From NCBI RefSeq assembly GCF_905475395.1, contig NC_058342.1, forward strand, positions 28,368,640 through 28,432,639: a stretch of 64,000 nucleotides of DNA, given 5' to 3'. The notes beneath the pieces are model-generated. The model worked only from the letters and a program-made list of their open reading frames with translations. It did not search any database and had not been told where the DNA came from. The position numbers and the translations under genes were made by a program. The stretch is from Chrysoperla carnea (Eukaryota; Arthropoda; Insecta; Neuroptera; Chrysopidae). Positions 33,167 through 43,735 of this stretch are shown here, piece after piece; the first letter of the stretch is position 1, and each line of letters opens with the position of its first letter.

Positions 33167-33606
33167 CACAAATTCTAAGGCAAAAAGTTTAATTAATTGT
33201 TATTTTTCAATAATTTTAATTTGACTATACCATTTGAGTGTAAACAATTGAAAATAAATTATATTATAAATAAAACGAATTTTATAAGATGATAGCGCTG
33301 CGATCGATTCAATCGACACTCCACCCACTACGTACACAATCAACGAATACTATGTTATTGAAGTTATTCTATATATGTATGTTTGAAACTATTAAATCTA
33401 TCATTTATGGTTGATGAATAAAAGCGGAAGTAATCAACTAAACGAACTGTATGGATGTCAACGATCAAAACGTCGGTCAATTCTTACGATGGCTAATCTT
33501 ATTCAGAGTTTATTTTAAAAAAATGTTATACTATGAAATTAAACGTATTGTTTCTCTTAATTATGTGCGATGGTCTTTTAAAAACCTCTTTATTAATATA
33601 ATAATA
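33167..33606 (+). repeat. Upstream flank of tRNA-Arg copy 2, inverted duplicate of 26766-27203
   Basis: It carries the same blocks as the copy 1 flank in inverse order, from TATTTTCACAAATTCTAAGG to the tRNA 5' end. The differences are small (for example CACCCACTACG for CACCTACTACG), so the duplication is fairly young. The conceptual peptide 33451-33684 is an artefact of reading through the tRNA. Confidence 0.85.
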
Positions 33607-33679
33607 GTCCCTGTGGCGCAGAGGATAGCGCGTTGGACTTCTAATCCAAAGGTCGTGGGTTCGATCCCCGCCAGGGATG
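33607..33679 (+). tRNA. tRNA-Arg (anticodon UCU), copy 2
   Basis: 73 nt, identical to copy 1. The acceptor stem is GTCCCTG/CAGGGAT, discriminator G. The anticodon TCT is at 33630-33632. The D-arm holds GGCGCAGAGGATAGCG, and the T-arm GTGGGTTCGATCCCCGC provides the B box. A TTTTT terminator follows at 33687. There is no intron. Confidence 0.94.
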
Positions 33680-33929
33680 AGTGATTAATTTTTATATCAA
33701 GCCAGACATAAATTTGATATGTTCAATTTTCTTAGTTGTTAGATTAGTTTTGGCCATTTTAGAGAATAGCGGATTTCATATAACCCTGGTGGATATAAGC
33801 AATTGATCATAAGTTGAAAACTTTTGTTTGGAAAAATAAATAAAACAAGTTAACCTACAAATAATATTTAGATGATTCCATAAAAGTTGGATTTTTCAAT
33901 GTCTACAACCACTTTTCAATTTTTCTACT

Positions 33930-34560
33930 ATGTATATATGAAATATATCATGGTATTCTAAGTTTAGTCCCAAGTTTTTAATGCTTAAAAATATTGATGT
34001 TACGAACAAAATTTTGATGTAGGTGTTCATAAAATCCCTTAAGAGCCTATTTCCGACTGTCCATCTGTCCGTCTCTCAACCCGATAACTCAAAAAAGAAA
34101 AGAGATATTTAAATTGAAAATATTTGAGTAAAAAATGAGGTCGAGTTCATAAAAGAGCAACATAGATCAACTGGATCTTGGTTCCTTGGGTCCATTTTCT
34201 AAACCGTTAGAGATAGAACAAATGTAAAGAAATGTTCCTTATAAAAAATAAACAACTTTTGTTTGAAACATTTTTACCCGTGAGGGCGCAAATTAGGTTA
34301 AAACAAATATATCGTATACATGTATTGTTTTGTATCAAGTATACATGTTTTGTATATATGTATGTGTTTGTTTATTACTATGTACACTAAAGAAGTGAGA
34401 AGAACGATTATCTTATTAGTTTGTGTATAATTTTCTTTTTTTACTTATGTAACGTAACAAAATAAACTATTACGTAATCAAAATCGTCTGTACATGGTAT
34501 TTCGACAGTTAACTCAATCAATTGTTTGTTTCAATTGTGATATTTTAAATTTAAAATAAA
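33930..34560 (+). repeat. Family A dispersed element, copy 4 (full length, diverged)
   Basis: It starts near ATGTATATATGAAATATATC, contains TTTAGTCCCAAGTTTTTAAT, TAACTCAAAAAAGAAAAGAG and AAACAACTTTTGTTTGAAAC, and ends TTAACTCAATCAATTGTTTG. A duplicated CATGTATTGTTTTGTATC stretch near 34320 enlarges it. Confidence 0.75.
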
Positions 34561-36066
34561 CCGATTATGATATTAAAAATATTTTCGTATTACCCTTGTT
34601 TGTTATGACTGAAAAATTAATTATTTATAGTTTATTTTTGGCATTCATCCTACTTAAAAATTCAAGTTCTGCTTATGCCCATGAGACCAAATTTTTATTG
34701 TTCAGTTTTTCTAAAAAATTTTTATTTTTATTTATCTTAAAAAGATGGAATTTTATCGAATACTTTTATAATAGTTTTCGATTATTTGACACACTTTTTA
34801 ACATTTACGTAATACAAGTTGTCTAGTTACTAATTTTTTAAGTGAACTTTAACATTGATCGTTTCATTGAATTGAAAATTTCTTGTTTATTAACAAATAG
34901 AAACATTTTCGCAACTAACGCATGCATTACTAATGATATATAACACCTGAGAAACACATTCCACGAGGTTTTATCAAAATACAAGCGGTTTCTTTCATTT
35001 TCCTTTATTAGTCGATTTTTGTTACATCTTTTACTGTACTAATAAGCACATTACATAAGTATATTCTTTTAGCACCGTAATGTGTAAACTATTAACAACG
35101 AGTGTATCTAGAAAATGATAGTTTTATAATACTATAATAATTCTGTCTCTACTTTTTACACCAAGTGTACTACACCGTTACAAAAAGAACAAACTGTTTC
35201 TGCTAACATTAAAATATCCGCATTATACAATTTTTGTATTCGAAATGATACATATAAGTAGTTAGATGACAATGAACTGATAAAAATATGCCACATTTTT
35301 AAACGCCCTGACATAAAAATCAAGGACCATAATGAAAAATCTGATACATATGAAATATTGGTTGTTCTACAAACTGTCTGATTTTGGCTTGACATTTTCT
35401 GTACATTCGAGTTCAGTCTTGTCTATGTTAAGTGGAACAGTCAAAATATTTTAAAGTTTCAGAAATATGGCCATTTAAAAAAAATTAAGCGACTAATTTA
35501 AGCGGTTTCTAAAATTTTAATAGTGTGACAAGTATTTTTTTTAATAATAATTTCAACAAAAGCAGATCGTTTCAGTGTTTGAAAAAGCTACCAAATAAGC
35601 TAAAAGGTATTCCTTAAAATAGAGTGAGCCCGAAGTCGTGAAATAATGATTTAGAATTTTCTGACTTTATGCTCATAGCGAGACAACAGCCTTAATCAAA
35701 TAAATTCTTTTCTAAAGTTAACAGAAAGTACATGTCTTCGTGAGTTGATCATAAAAAAAAACACATTTCACCCAAAAGGGCTCTCAGTTAAGGCTACGGT
35801 TGGCTACATGAAGGAATGGAGGAGTTCCGAAGGGGCTGCGAAACTGACCAAAATAGTTTATGGACGCTCCCTAATTATAATTGTTACAGACAAACAAAGA
35901 GTGTCCACATTTTTCTGGAGCACTATATTATAAAATAACCTAACTATTTAAAGAAACTAAAGAAATTTTGACAAGCTTTTATTTAGTTTCACCTGTCCCG
36001 TTGTCTGTCTGTAATCAAATCTTGCAAGTCAAATTTGATCCACTTTCCTTTGGATGACAATGCATG
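34561..36066. other. Region with no recognisable gene
   Basis: Open frames at 34596-34826, 35156-35395 and 35745-35933 lack known domains. 35780-35880 is GC-richer (GAAGGAATGGAGGAGTTCCG) and could be a scrap of a retrotransposon ORF, but I cannot place it. Confidence 0.35.
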
Positions 36067-36375
36067 CAAAATTTTAATAGAAAATAATTTTTAAGGTACA
36101 AGCTTTTATTGTAATAAAAAGTAGAAAATAATTTTATCTATGAGTCACTCAAACCCGACTATTTGTAAAATCTTGACGCGCTTAACATCAAGAAAAAATC
36201 GGAAATTAATTAGGCATGTGGAGTAATGAGGCGTTCTGATTCTTTTTTGATATTTTAAAATCAAGCTTTTATAAATAGTCGGGTTTGGGTGACTCGTAGA
36301 TAAAATTATTTTCTACTTTTTAGTACAATAAAAGCTTGTCCCTTAAAAAGTATTTTTTATAAATTTTTTTTATCA
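36067..36375. mobile_element. Family E MITE, copy 2 (full length)
   Basis: Long inverted arms begin AAAATTTTAATAGAAAATAA, TTTTTAAGG, CAAGCTTTTATTG. They include GAGTCACTCAAACCCGACTA and are mirrored to CAATAAAAGCTTGTCCCTTA, AAAAGTATTTT. About 309 bp, with arms of about 110 bp. No coding capacity. Confidence 0.85.
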
Positions 36376-37408
36376 AAATGTAAACTTTCTTTAAAACTAA
36401 AAAATGATTTTGTAAACCACTCGGCGAAGTCTATAACCAACAATTTCGAAAATTTAACATGAGAATCATATAAGTACTATTTACCGCACACGTGATCGAT
36501 GGAAAAAAGAGTATTTCATAAAATATACATTAAAGATTATTATCCCACCTTTGTCATAAAAGTATATTTTTCTTTAAAAATATTACAAATGATGAAAATT
36601 TCCGATTTATGTCAGTGAATCACAACAATTCTCAAGTATAAAATGTTTAAGTAAATTGTGTCAAAACGTGAGTGTAAGAAATACTTTTAAAGCAACTCAT
36701 ATTTTACTTGAAATGATTTGGATGTGAAAATTCTTTATTAGGATACTATATCAACACAAAAAATTCAAATTCAAAAACAATCATTTATTTGAATTCTAGT
36801 ATGTAAGAAGAATTGAAAAATTTAACTAAATTACTTGTTATATCTATAACATCAACAGTAATATCAAATGTACTACATTAATGTTATACAAATTGCCTAT
36901 ACTACACACTACATAATTTCATTTTCATTAGATAGTACATACATATAAAATTACTTGTACAATCTATTATGAAACCCTTATGTGGTTCTGACTTAACCGA
37001 TTTCATTTTTTCTCACTAGTACATTTATAGACCGTGAGCGCATAAGATAATGAAGCGAAATTTCCATGAAAAATCTGGTTAAAATCTTGCATATCAAATT
37101 TAAATTTTTTCAACAGATTTGTATATCGATATTTCGATTGCAACGCAACCATTGTCCGTAGCTAAATTTATTCATGTAACACATTACAAAAATTTATTAC
37201 AAATGTAATAATACTAAATACTCAGGGAAAAAGTGACTTTCAGGTCGTGAAAAAAGTGAAATTCAACGATACCTATACTTTCCAGGGCATGTATCCCAAC
37301 ACTTAACTTAATCAATCGTTTATTTTTACTTGACGAATTATCTTTTGCAGCCGCGAATATCCTATTATCCGAAACTTTAGAATAACATAAAATAAAATAC
37401 CAGCTACT
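36376..37408. other. AT-rich region with no recognisable gene
   Basis: Nothing recognised. The open frame at 37214-37411 runs into the tRNA and is not a gene. Confidence 0.35.
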
Positions 37409-37481
37409 CATCCCTGGCGGGGATCGAACCCACGACCTTTGGATTAGAAGTCCAACGCGCTATCCACTGCGCCACAGGGAC
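37409..37481 (-). tRNA. tRNA-Arg (anticodon UCU), copy 3
   Basis: 73 nt, one D-loop change from copies 1 and 2 (AGTGGATAGCG for AGAGGATAGCG). All stems are intact. A TTTT run follows downstream on the minus strand. Its flanks are unrelated to those of the other two copies, so it is an independent locus or an older copy. Confidence 0.93.
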
Positions 37482-38344
37482 TGTTAGGATTAATATCTGA
37501 TTCATTTATTATGAAAATCGATGGAATTTTCGAACGTAAAACAAATCTACATATTCCTGCCTTTCACTCTCCCTTTCATATTACAGTTACAAGTCATTTA
37601 ATTCTTCAATTCTAAGAAATAAATTTTTCTAGAGTTTGTATTTTTTTTATTATTTCATTCTTTGTATTTACCCCTAAGATTCAAATTATCGAGGCCAATC
37701 ATTTGCCAAAGTTCAAGTGGCAACAAATCACTCTAGACAGACGTAAAAAAAATGGTTGAATACAGTAATACCTAGAAAACAATTTTCAATTCACTTTTTT
37801 ATTTAGATAATTGTGTTTTAAGGATGTAGAAGCGTGTACATGATAAAGTAATTTCATGTAAACAAATATATATGTGATTTCTCCATTAAAAGCAATGTAT
37901 CTTATATCGATTACTATTGATTTTTTTCTTAAAAATTTGTATGGATACCTATGCCGAAATTTTAACCACATATTTTTTGAGTAAAAGTATATTTATAAAA
38001 AAAATTTGCTCATACATCCTTAAGTTTTTCCAGGAATATTTTAATCGAATTAAATTAAATAAAGGAATCTTTTTATAGGATGTATTTAGTGATGTGAAAT
38101 GATTTTATTTTGGATAAGTTCACTCACAAAGTGTTCAATGAACGCTTAATCATGAGTTAAAATATAAAAGATTTTCCAAATCATTTATATTATTTAGAGT
38201 TGTCGCCTCAAAGTTCCAATAAGTCCGAAGATAAACTAGAAAATCGTGAGAAAGATAAATTAGTCTAATTCTATGATCAAATCAAAGTTATGTACCATCA
38301 AAAATAATGTTTTGATATTTTTTATATTCAGTTTTTTTCACAAT
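37482..38344. other. AT-rich spacer
   Basis: Nothing recognised. Confidence 0.35.
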
Positions 38345-38775
38345 AGGGTAGATATTATCGTTAGTCAAAAATAAATTATGAAATTTGAAAAAAGTTAAAA
38401 TTTATGTAAAAATATACTTAAATATTCTGATTTCGAGTCATAAAAGCACATTTTTCTTTTAAAATATTAAATCAATTCATCAATTAGTTCAGTGTAGATA
38501 ACTGGGTATAATATATCCATAGATAATAAATATTTATATTTATTATAATCAGATGTCTATGAATATATCTGTCAAACTCATCTGTGTTATTTCGTATAAT
38601 GATACCGATATTACGCCACCAAATTGGATGCCCGCGTTTTTGACAGTTTAAAAAAGGTTTAAAATTTAATTTAAGTTTTTGGCAAGAAAGCGTGTGTATT
38701 TTTCAGAAATAAAATTTGATGGCTTTTTATTAGTAAAATCAACAATTTGAAGTACTTTTTCAAAAATAGTAGAAT
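38345..38775 (-). mobile_element. Family B MITE-like element, copy 4 (near full length)
   Basis: On the plus strand it runs from CACAATAGGGTAG through TTATCGTTAGTCAAAAATAA, CATAGATAATAAATATTTAT, CCTGTCAAACTCA-type text to TACTTTTTCAAAAATAGTAG. It is the only copy that keeps both the left third (seen at 3328) and the right third (seen at 14535), so it defines a length of about 430 bp. Confidence 0.8.
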
Positions 38776-38794
38776 ACACTATTAAAAATGTAAA

Positions 38795-38855
38795 TAACAA
38801 GTGAAAACAATTGACTGAGTTAATTGTTGAAATACCATGTATAGGCAGTGTTAAT
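38795..38855 (-). repeat. Family A 3'-end fragment
   Basis: AACAAGTGAAAACAATTGAC, TGAGTTAATTGTTGAAATAC, CATGTATAG is the inverse of the 3' end of the long copies. Confidence 0.75.
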
Positions 38856-39463
38856 TTTTAGTATCTCAAATTTTTTTTTTTTTTATTCAAAATATTTCGG
38901 AAATACTTTAGTATTTAACAACCTTCGAAAAATTCGCTTTAATCACTACATGATAATAACACGAAATCCATAAAAAACGAACTTGATAAAAGTGGTCGTA
39001 TAACCTTAATAATTTATTTTTATTTAAATTAAAATTGCGTTGAATATGTTGAAAAGAAACACCATTAAATAAAATTAATATATATAAAAATTAGTAATTA
39101 AAAATATATATCTTTAGTGTCTTTTACTTGTATTAATGTCATCAAATTTTATAGGATACTAACTTTTTAAACATTTTGTATTATAGATAATATTATGATG
39201 AAACATATTTTACACTCTCAAAGAAGAATAACTTTATAATTTGTGAAGAAAAAAAAAAGTTCTTCTTAAACTGCTAAGAAAAATAAACTTAAGATTTGTA
39301 ATAATTTTTGTGAAATTTGCCTAAAGCATGTTATTAACTTTTTTGGTAGAAAAATTGTTATTTTCATACCGAAATTCGAAATCGGGGAAATGAGTTAAAA
39401 TGAATTTAATTGTTTAGAACATCTCTCTGCTCTTATATTTTCACTCTCAAACATCATTAAATC
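38856..39463. other. AT-rich spacer
   Basis: Nothing recognised apart from a T run at 38872. Confidence 0.35.
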
Positions 39464-39860
39464 GAACCATTTTTAATTAACTAGTGCATTAACAAAATTA
39501 TGTAGAAGTTATGATTTACAAAGTTAAAGAATATAGGTTAGGATAGGTTATATTAGCTGTCCACGAAAGACACACTTTGGCTATAGAGTCCATTATGATA
39601 CCATATATGTGTTTTACCACTTTTCCGCTAATAATTTCATTTATCAGCTCCTCAATTTTAGAGGCTGAGTGCACCTCCTTCATGCATATACCATGCACTA
39701 CACCAGCCCATCACAACTATTAATTAAATTAATTTTGTTGCGACGGCGGGAATCGAACCCGCTACCATGTACAGAACGCGTGATATAAAGATTACGTGAC
39801 TAAAGATTACCGAACTGTTGACATGAGTCCTGACGAATTAATGATAGTTATCTCATCATA
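39464..39860. repeat. Dispersed repeat, copy 1, split by SINE-1
   Basis: 39464-39532 (CCATTTTTAATTAACTAGTG, AAGTTATGATTTACAAAG) and 39776-39860 (AACGCGTG, GACTAAAGATTACCGAACTG) are contiguous in the related copy at 52786-52960. The SINE fills the gap between them. Confidence 0.7.
39533..39775 (-). mobile_element. SINE-1, 5'-truncated copy
   Basis: On the minus strand it reads from GGTAGCGGGTTCGATTCCCG (B box kept) through TTAATTTAATTAATAGTTGT, GATGGGCTGGTGTAGTGCAT, ATTGAGGAGCTGATAAATGA, GGTATCATAATGGACTCTAT to GGACAGCTAATATAACCTAT, CCTAACCT. The A box half of the head is missing. The tail ends in a CCTAACC-type sequence. Confidence 0.88.
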
Positions 39861-40133
39861 AAATGATGTCCTCGCTTCACTGGACTTAAAAGTAAATACC
39901 AACGCTTTATATGCTCCACCTCTCTTGATCTCACTTATCAACGTTCCATAACACTCGAAGGGATTGTTTTATACAGCTAAAATATATGCACAGTTTTCAA
40001 TTTTTTTAAAGTGTAAAATAATCATAATTCATTGTGTATATCAGAAAAGATGAGAATTAAGTATATCAGAAAAGATTGCCATGAATTGTTTGACTTTTAC
40101 TATTTAAAATTTTTTATTTATGGTTCCAAATGA
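39861..40133. other. AT-rich spacer
   Basis: Nothing recognised. Confidence 0.3.
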
Positions 40134-40279
40134 TGATAATAAATGGAACAGTAAAATGTCAGATTAAATTGAGCTATATTGTTGTACAGTTTCATTGAAA
40201 TCCGTTTAGTAGTTTTTGCGTGAAAGCGTAACAAACAAACCAACAAACATCCTTACTTTCATATTTATAATATATAGGG
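40134..40279 (-). mobile_element. Helitron 5' end fragment
   Basis: On the minus strand it reads CCTATATATTATAAATATGA, AAGTAAGGATGTTTGTTGG, ACGCTTTCACGC, then TTTCAATGAAACTGTACAAC. This is the same order as the start of the element at 40812-41252. It stops after about 145 bp. Confidence 0.75.
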
Positions 40280-40811
40280 GCGATCAGGATAGGGATAAGG
40301 ATTTAATCAGAAAGTTATTATAGTAGAATGATAAAGCCGTATCCACGACGACTTGTTTCTTTTTTCCTTTAAAAATAAGAACCTCTTGAGTAATCATCAT
40401 CTTCTCTATAGGTACTACCAGAGAGTTTATAATACCCTCCTCATGTTCTAATAATAATATCACTGTACTAATTTTTCTTCATCATTTTTGGGTGATGAAC
40501 AATTTTACATCATATTGTTTGTTTTTTGATACTTTTTCTCAAGTATTTTATATAATATAATCACATGGAAAAAACAATACAAATGATTCCACTCAAACTT
40601 CTATCCCCATTTCACAACTTATCTTTCTAAGAAAAAAGATTTTTTTTGCTCTAAGATAAATGTTTTGGGATCAAATTTTGACTTCGACTCCGAAATTGTA
40701 AAGGGGAGAGGAGATCAAATTTCTTCCCCTGACCTGATTACAATAACTTTGATTTATAATTTTTCCAAAAATGGCAATAGGAGAAAAAAATATGTTGGTT
40801 TTTTTCATTAA
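40280..40811. other. Spacer between two opposed Helitron 5' ends
   Basis: AT-rich, no feature recognised. Confidence 0.35.
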
Positions 40812-41252
40812 TCTCTATATATTATAAATGCGAAAGTAAGCATGTTTGTTTATTTGTTTGTTTGTTTGTTTGTTACGCTTTCACGCACAAACTAGTGAAT
40901 GGTTTTTAATGAAACTGTACAGCAATATAGCTCATACTTCAGAATAACACATGAGATATAATTTATAAAGATATATTAATAAAAATAAAATTAAAAATTA
41001 ATTTAATTTGACATTTCCATAAATTACAGATTTCTGTAAAAGTAGTCATTTGACACCACAATAAATTACAGAATTACAGATGTATTCAACGAATAATTAC
41101 GACTATTATACATTTAAAAAAATAGAAAACCATACATATATTTTACCTGTGTAAAACAATCCTTACCATTTTTTGAGTTCTATAGAAAGGGGTTAAGCGC
41201 GAGCAATTTTTATCAATCATTACTTTGAACCCAGCGAAGCGGGTGGGTATCA
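40812..41252 (+). mobile_element. Non-autonomous Helitron, about 440 bp
   Basis: It starts TCTCTATATATTATAAATGC, GAAAGTAAGC, then GTTTGTTTGT repeats and ACGCTTTCACGCACAAACTA. It ends with the hairpin-bearing AACCCAGCGAAGCGGGTGGG, TATCA, shared with the Helitron relic at 18901-19092. A 5' TC and a 3' GC-rich hairpin are Helitron hallmarks. The terminal CTRR is not evident. It is non-coding. Confidence 0.75.
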
Positions 41253-42300
41253 AATTACAAAATATGTTGTTTTTGAGGTCATAAAAAATGCGATTGAGAG
41301 TGGTTGAGAAAATGCGATTGAAAGTGAGATTTTTATGATGAAATGCGAATACAGAATGCCAAAAAATTTATTTAAGTTCATTATTTTGTAACTTACCTGA
41401 GCAACGGTCGGCGGATATTACAACTAATACAGCTAAATGAAATCATATAAAAGCCATTAAATTCTAAGCTCAGAAATCAGGATTCAATCCATTCAACAAC
41501 AAGACTTCTGTTTGTATAACTATAATAGCATACAGTGCTACATGACTATATGGACAAGTAATATGCTTATTATATTCACACAAAATATCCTTCAGGATGT
41601 AATAATAATCTAAAATCATTTGTTTTCGTAGACTACTGTAAAAGAACAGTGACGATCTGGTTCAACTAAACTCAAAGCCTTCTTCAAAGAAATAAATTAG
41701 GCAACAGTAAGTAACCAATAGGCATCGAAAGACGATCTTGCTCTACCTTGATTTGGAGGTAGAGCCGGCACTGATGGTACTTACACAAAATTGTTGAAAA
41801 CATACTTTTATACTCAACAAACAAATTATGTTTATTTAAAGTTTTTATTCAGTTTTTGTAAGTTAGAGTGTATTTACTTACTTGAAATATAGAATCACTT
41901 TCATTAAAATGCAATGAGCAAACTCTCATTCTGGGAAACACATCCTTTAAAGTCGAAGTACGTTTTCCATGCTTTTAATCAATCTAATTTTTATAAAATT
42001 ATCAAATATATTTTCAACTTGCACTTGGGAAGTATAATGTCTTAATTTTAGGAGCATTTCAACCACAGAATCTTACGGTACAGATATATCTAGCTATTCG
42101 TTGTGTGCGTAGTCATGGTAGGGAATTTTGGCGATAAAGGAGGCTTTTATGACTAATTTACAGTTCTTTACATGTTAATGTTATAGAAAATGTCAAATTA
42201 AAATTATTGAAGAACACAAATTAATTAAACTTAGTGAATTAAAGATTGTGAAAATAAGAAATCAAATTGCACAAATATTATTTTTCAAATGTAAATTATC
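41253..42300. other. AT-rich region with no recognisable gene
   Basis: 42185-42265 (GTCAAATTAAAATTATTGAA, AAGATTGTGAAAATAAG) loosely repeats the far end of the tRNA-Arg flanks at 27135-27203. Nothing else. Confidence 0.35.
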
Positions 42301-42304
42301 ATAA

Positions 42305-42830
42305 TTATACCATGTATATATGAAATATACATAGTATATTAAGTTTAAAATTTTGTCATAGGTGTTCATAAAATCACCTAATTAGTCCATTTCCGGTTGT
42401 CCGCCCGCCTGTCCGTCCTTCCGTCCGGCCGTCTGTGGACACGATAACTCAAAAACCAAAGAAGATATCGAGCTGAAATTATTACAGCGTACTCAGGACG
42501 TAAAAAGTGAGGTCAAGTTCGTAAATGAACATCATAGATCAATTGAGTCTTGGGTCCGTACGACCCATCTTGTAAATCGTTAAAGATGGAACAAAAGTTT
42601 AAATGTAAAAAATGTTTCTTATCAAAAATTAAACAACTTTTGTTTAAAACATTTTTTCGTAAACATCACTGTTTACCCGTGAGGGTGCCAATTAGGCGGA
42701 AATTTTATAATATGTATTTTACTTGATTATCAGTTATGTATGTGTCTCATGTTTGTATGCGTTATGTGATAAAGAAATCAACACTGACTATGCATGGTAT
42801 TTCAACAGTTAACTCAGTCAATCCCATCCA
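42305..42830 (+). repeat. Family A dispersed element, copy 5 (near full length)
   Basis: TACCATGTATATATGAAATA at the start, TTCATAAAATCACCTAATTA, TGGACACGATAACTCAAAAA, TACGACCCATCTTGTAAATC, TAAACATCACTGTTTACCCG, ending CATGGTATTTCAACAGTTAA, CTCAGTCAAT. The start ACCATGTATA and the near-terminal CATGGTA are inverted. Confidence 0.82.
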
Positions 42831-43205
42831 ACTTTATCATAGTAAAAATTTTTACCATCAGGCATAATGATCAAAATATTAAATTGACAATACTGAGAAA
42901 AAAATGTTTTTTTTATAATCAACTTAGCTTGCATCTAGAAATGTGCCACTGAAATTTACTGTTAAAATATGTCCATCAGCAGCGTTCAATAATCGGATTT
43001 AAATGTACAATATGTTTATGTCTAAATAGTAAAATTATAATGGACAGAGATCAAAAGGAAATTGAAAACCATACCCTTGAATTCAATGAATTTTGTGATC
43101 ATGGCTAAAAGATAAACCATCTATATTATATTCAATAAATTAATACCAATGTGCTATCATTATTATCAACTCACACTTGCAAATGGAACGAACCAATACA
43201 GCCGG
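42831..43205. other. AT-rich spacer
   Basis: Nothing recognised. Confidence 0.3.
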
Positions 43206-43209
43206 AAGT

Positions 43210-43735
43210 AAACATGACACTGTTTAACCCAACTAAACTCAAATTTGCCTGTGTTCCTGGAACCTTTGAGTCCTGGTCCCGGAATTAAGCACATAAGTGA
43301 TGGTTAGCGAAAAAATGGCATCACAGCTGAAAAGAATGACCCAAATATAGGGGGTTTCAAAAAAAATTCCACTAAGATCGGATCAATGCTTGTGTTATCA
43401 AAAAAATCGAATTTTTTAACTTTATGACGTCATCAAAATCCAAAAAATTTTAATTTTGCTCTATCACATTCAATTTTTATCCAATTTTGATAAACCCAGT
43501 ATGTAATCTTTCTAAATTTGGGCCATAGTTTTCAAATTTGTGATCATAATTACCCTAGCTATAATAAGTTTCAAGAATATGGAGTCCTGGTCCCGAAACT
43601 AAGCACATAAGTGATAGCGAGCGAAAAACATCACAGCTGAAAAGATAGACCCAAAATTAGTGGATTTCAAAACTAATTCCTATGATCGGGTCAAATTTGC
43701 ACCGTGTTCAATAGCAAAATCAAAATCCAAGAAAT
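43210..43735 (+). repeat. Family C tandem repeat, about 1.7 units of 314 bp
   Basis: GAGTCCTGGTCCCGGAATTA at 43268 recurs at 43582. Between them lie ATCACAGCTGAAAAGA, TTTATGACGTCATC and TTTTGATAAACC. It is non-coding. TGACGTCA, a palindrome matching the CREB/ATF site consensus, is present in each unit. Confidence 0.85.

Noticed and set aside
33451-33684. Peptides ending VPVAQRIARWTSNPKVVGSI (also 26688-26960)
   Set aside because: They are translations through the tRNA-Arg genes, not proteins.
34596-34826. Signal-peptide-like frame
   Set aside because: It is hydrophobic because the DNA is T-rich, and no conserved residues or supporting gene structure were found.
35745-35933. Possible retrotransposon ORF fragment
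   Set aside because: GC-richer and suggestive, but no motif could be placed with confidence.
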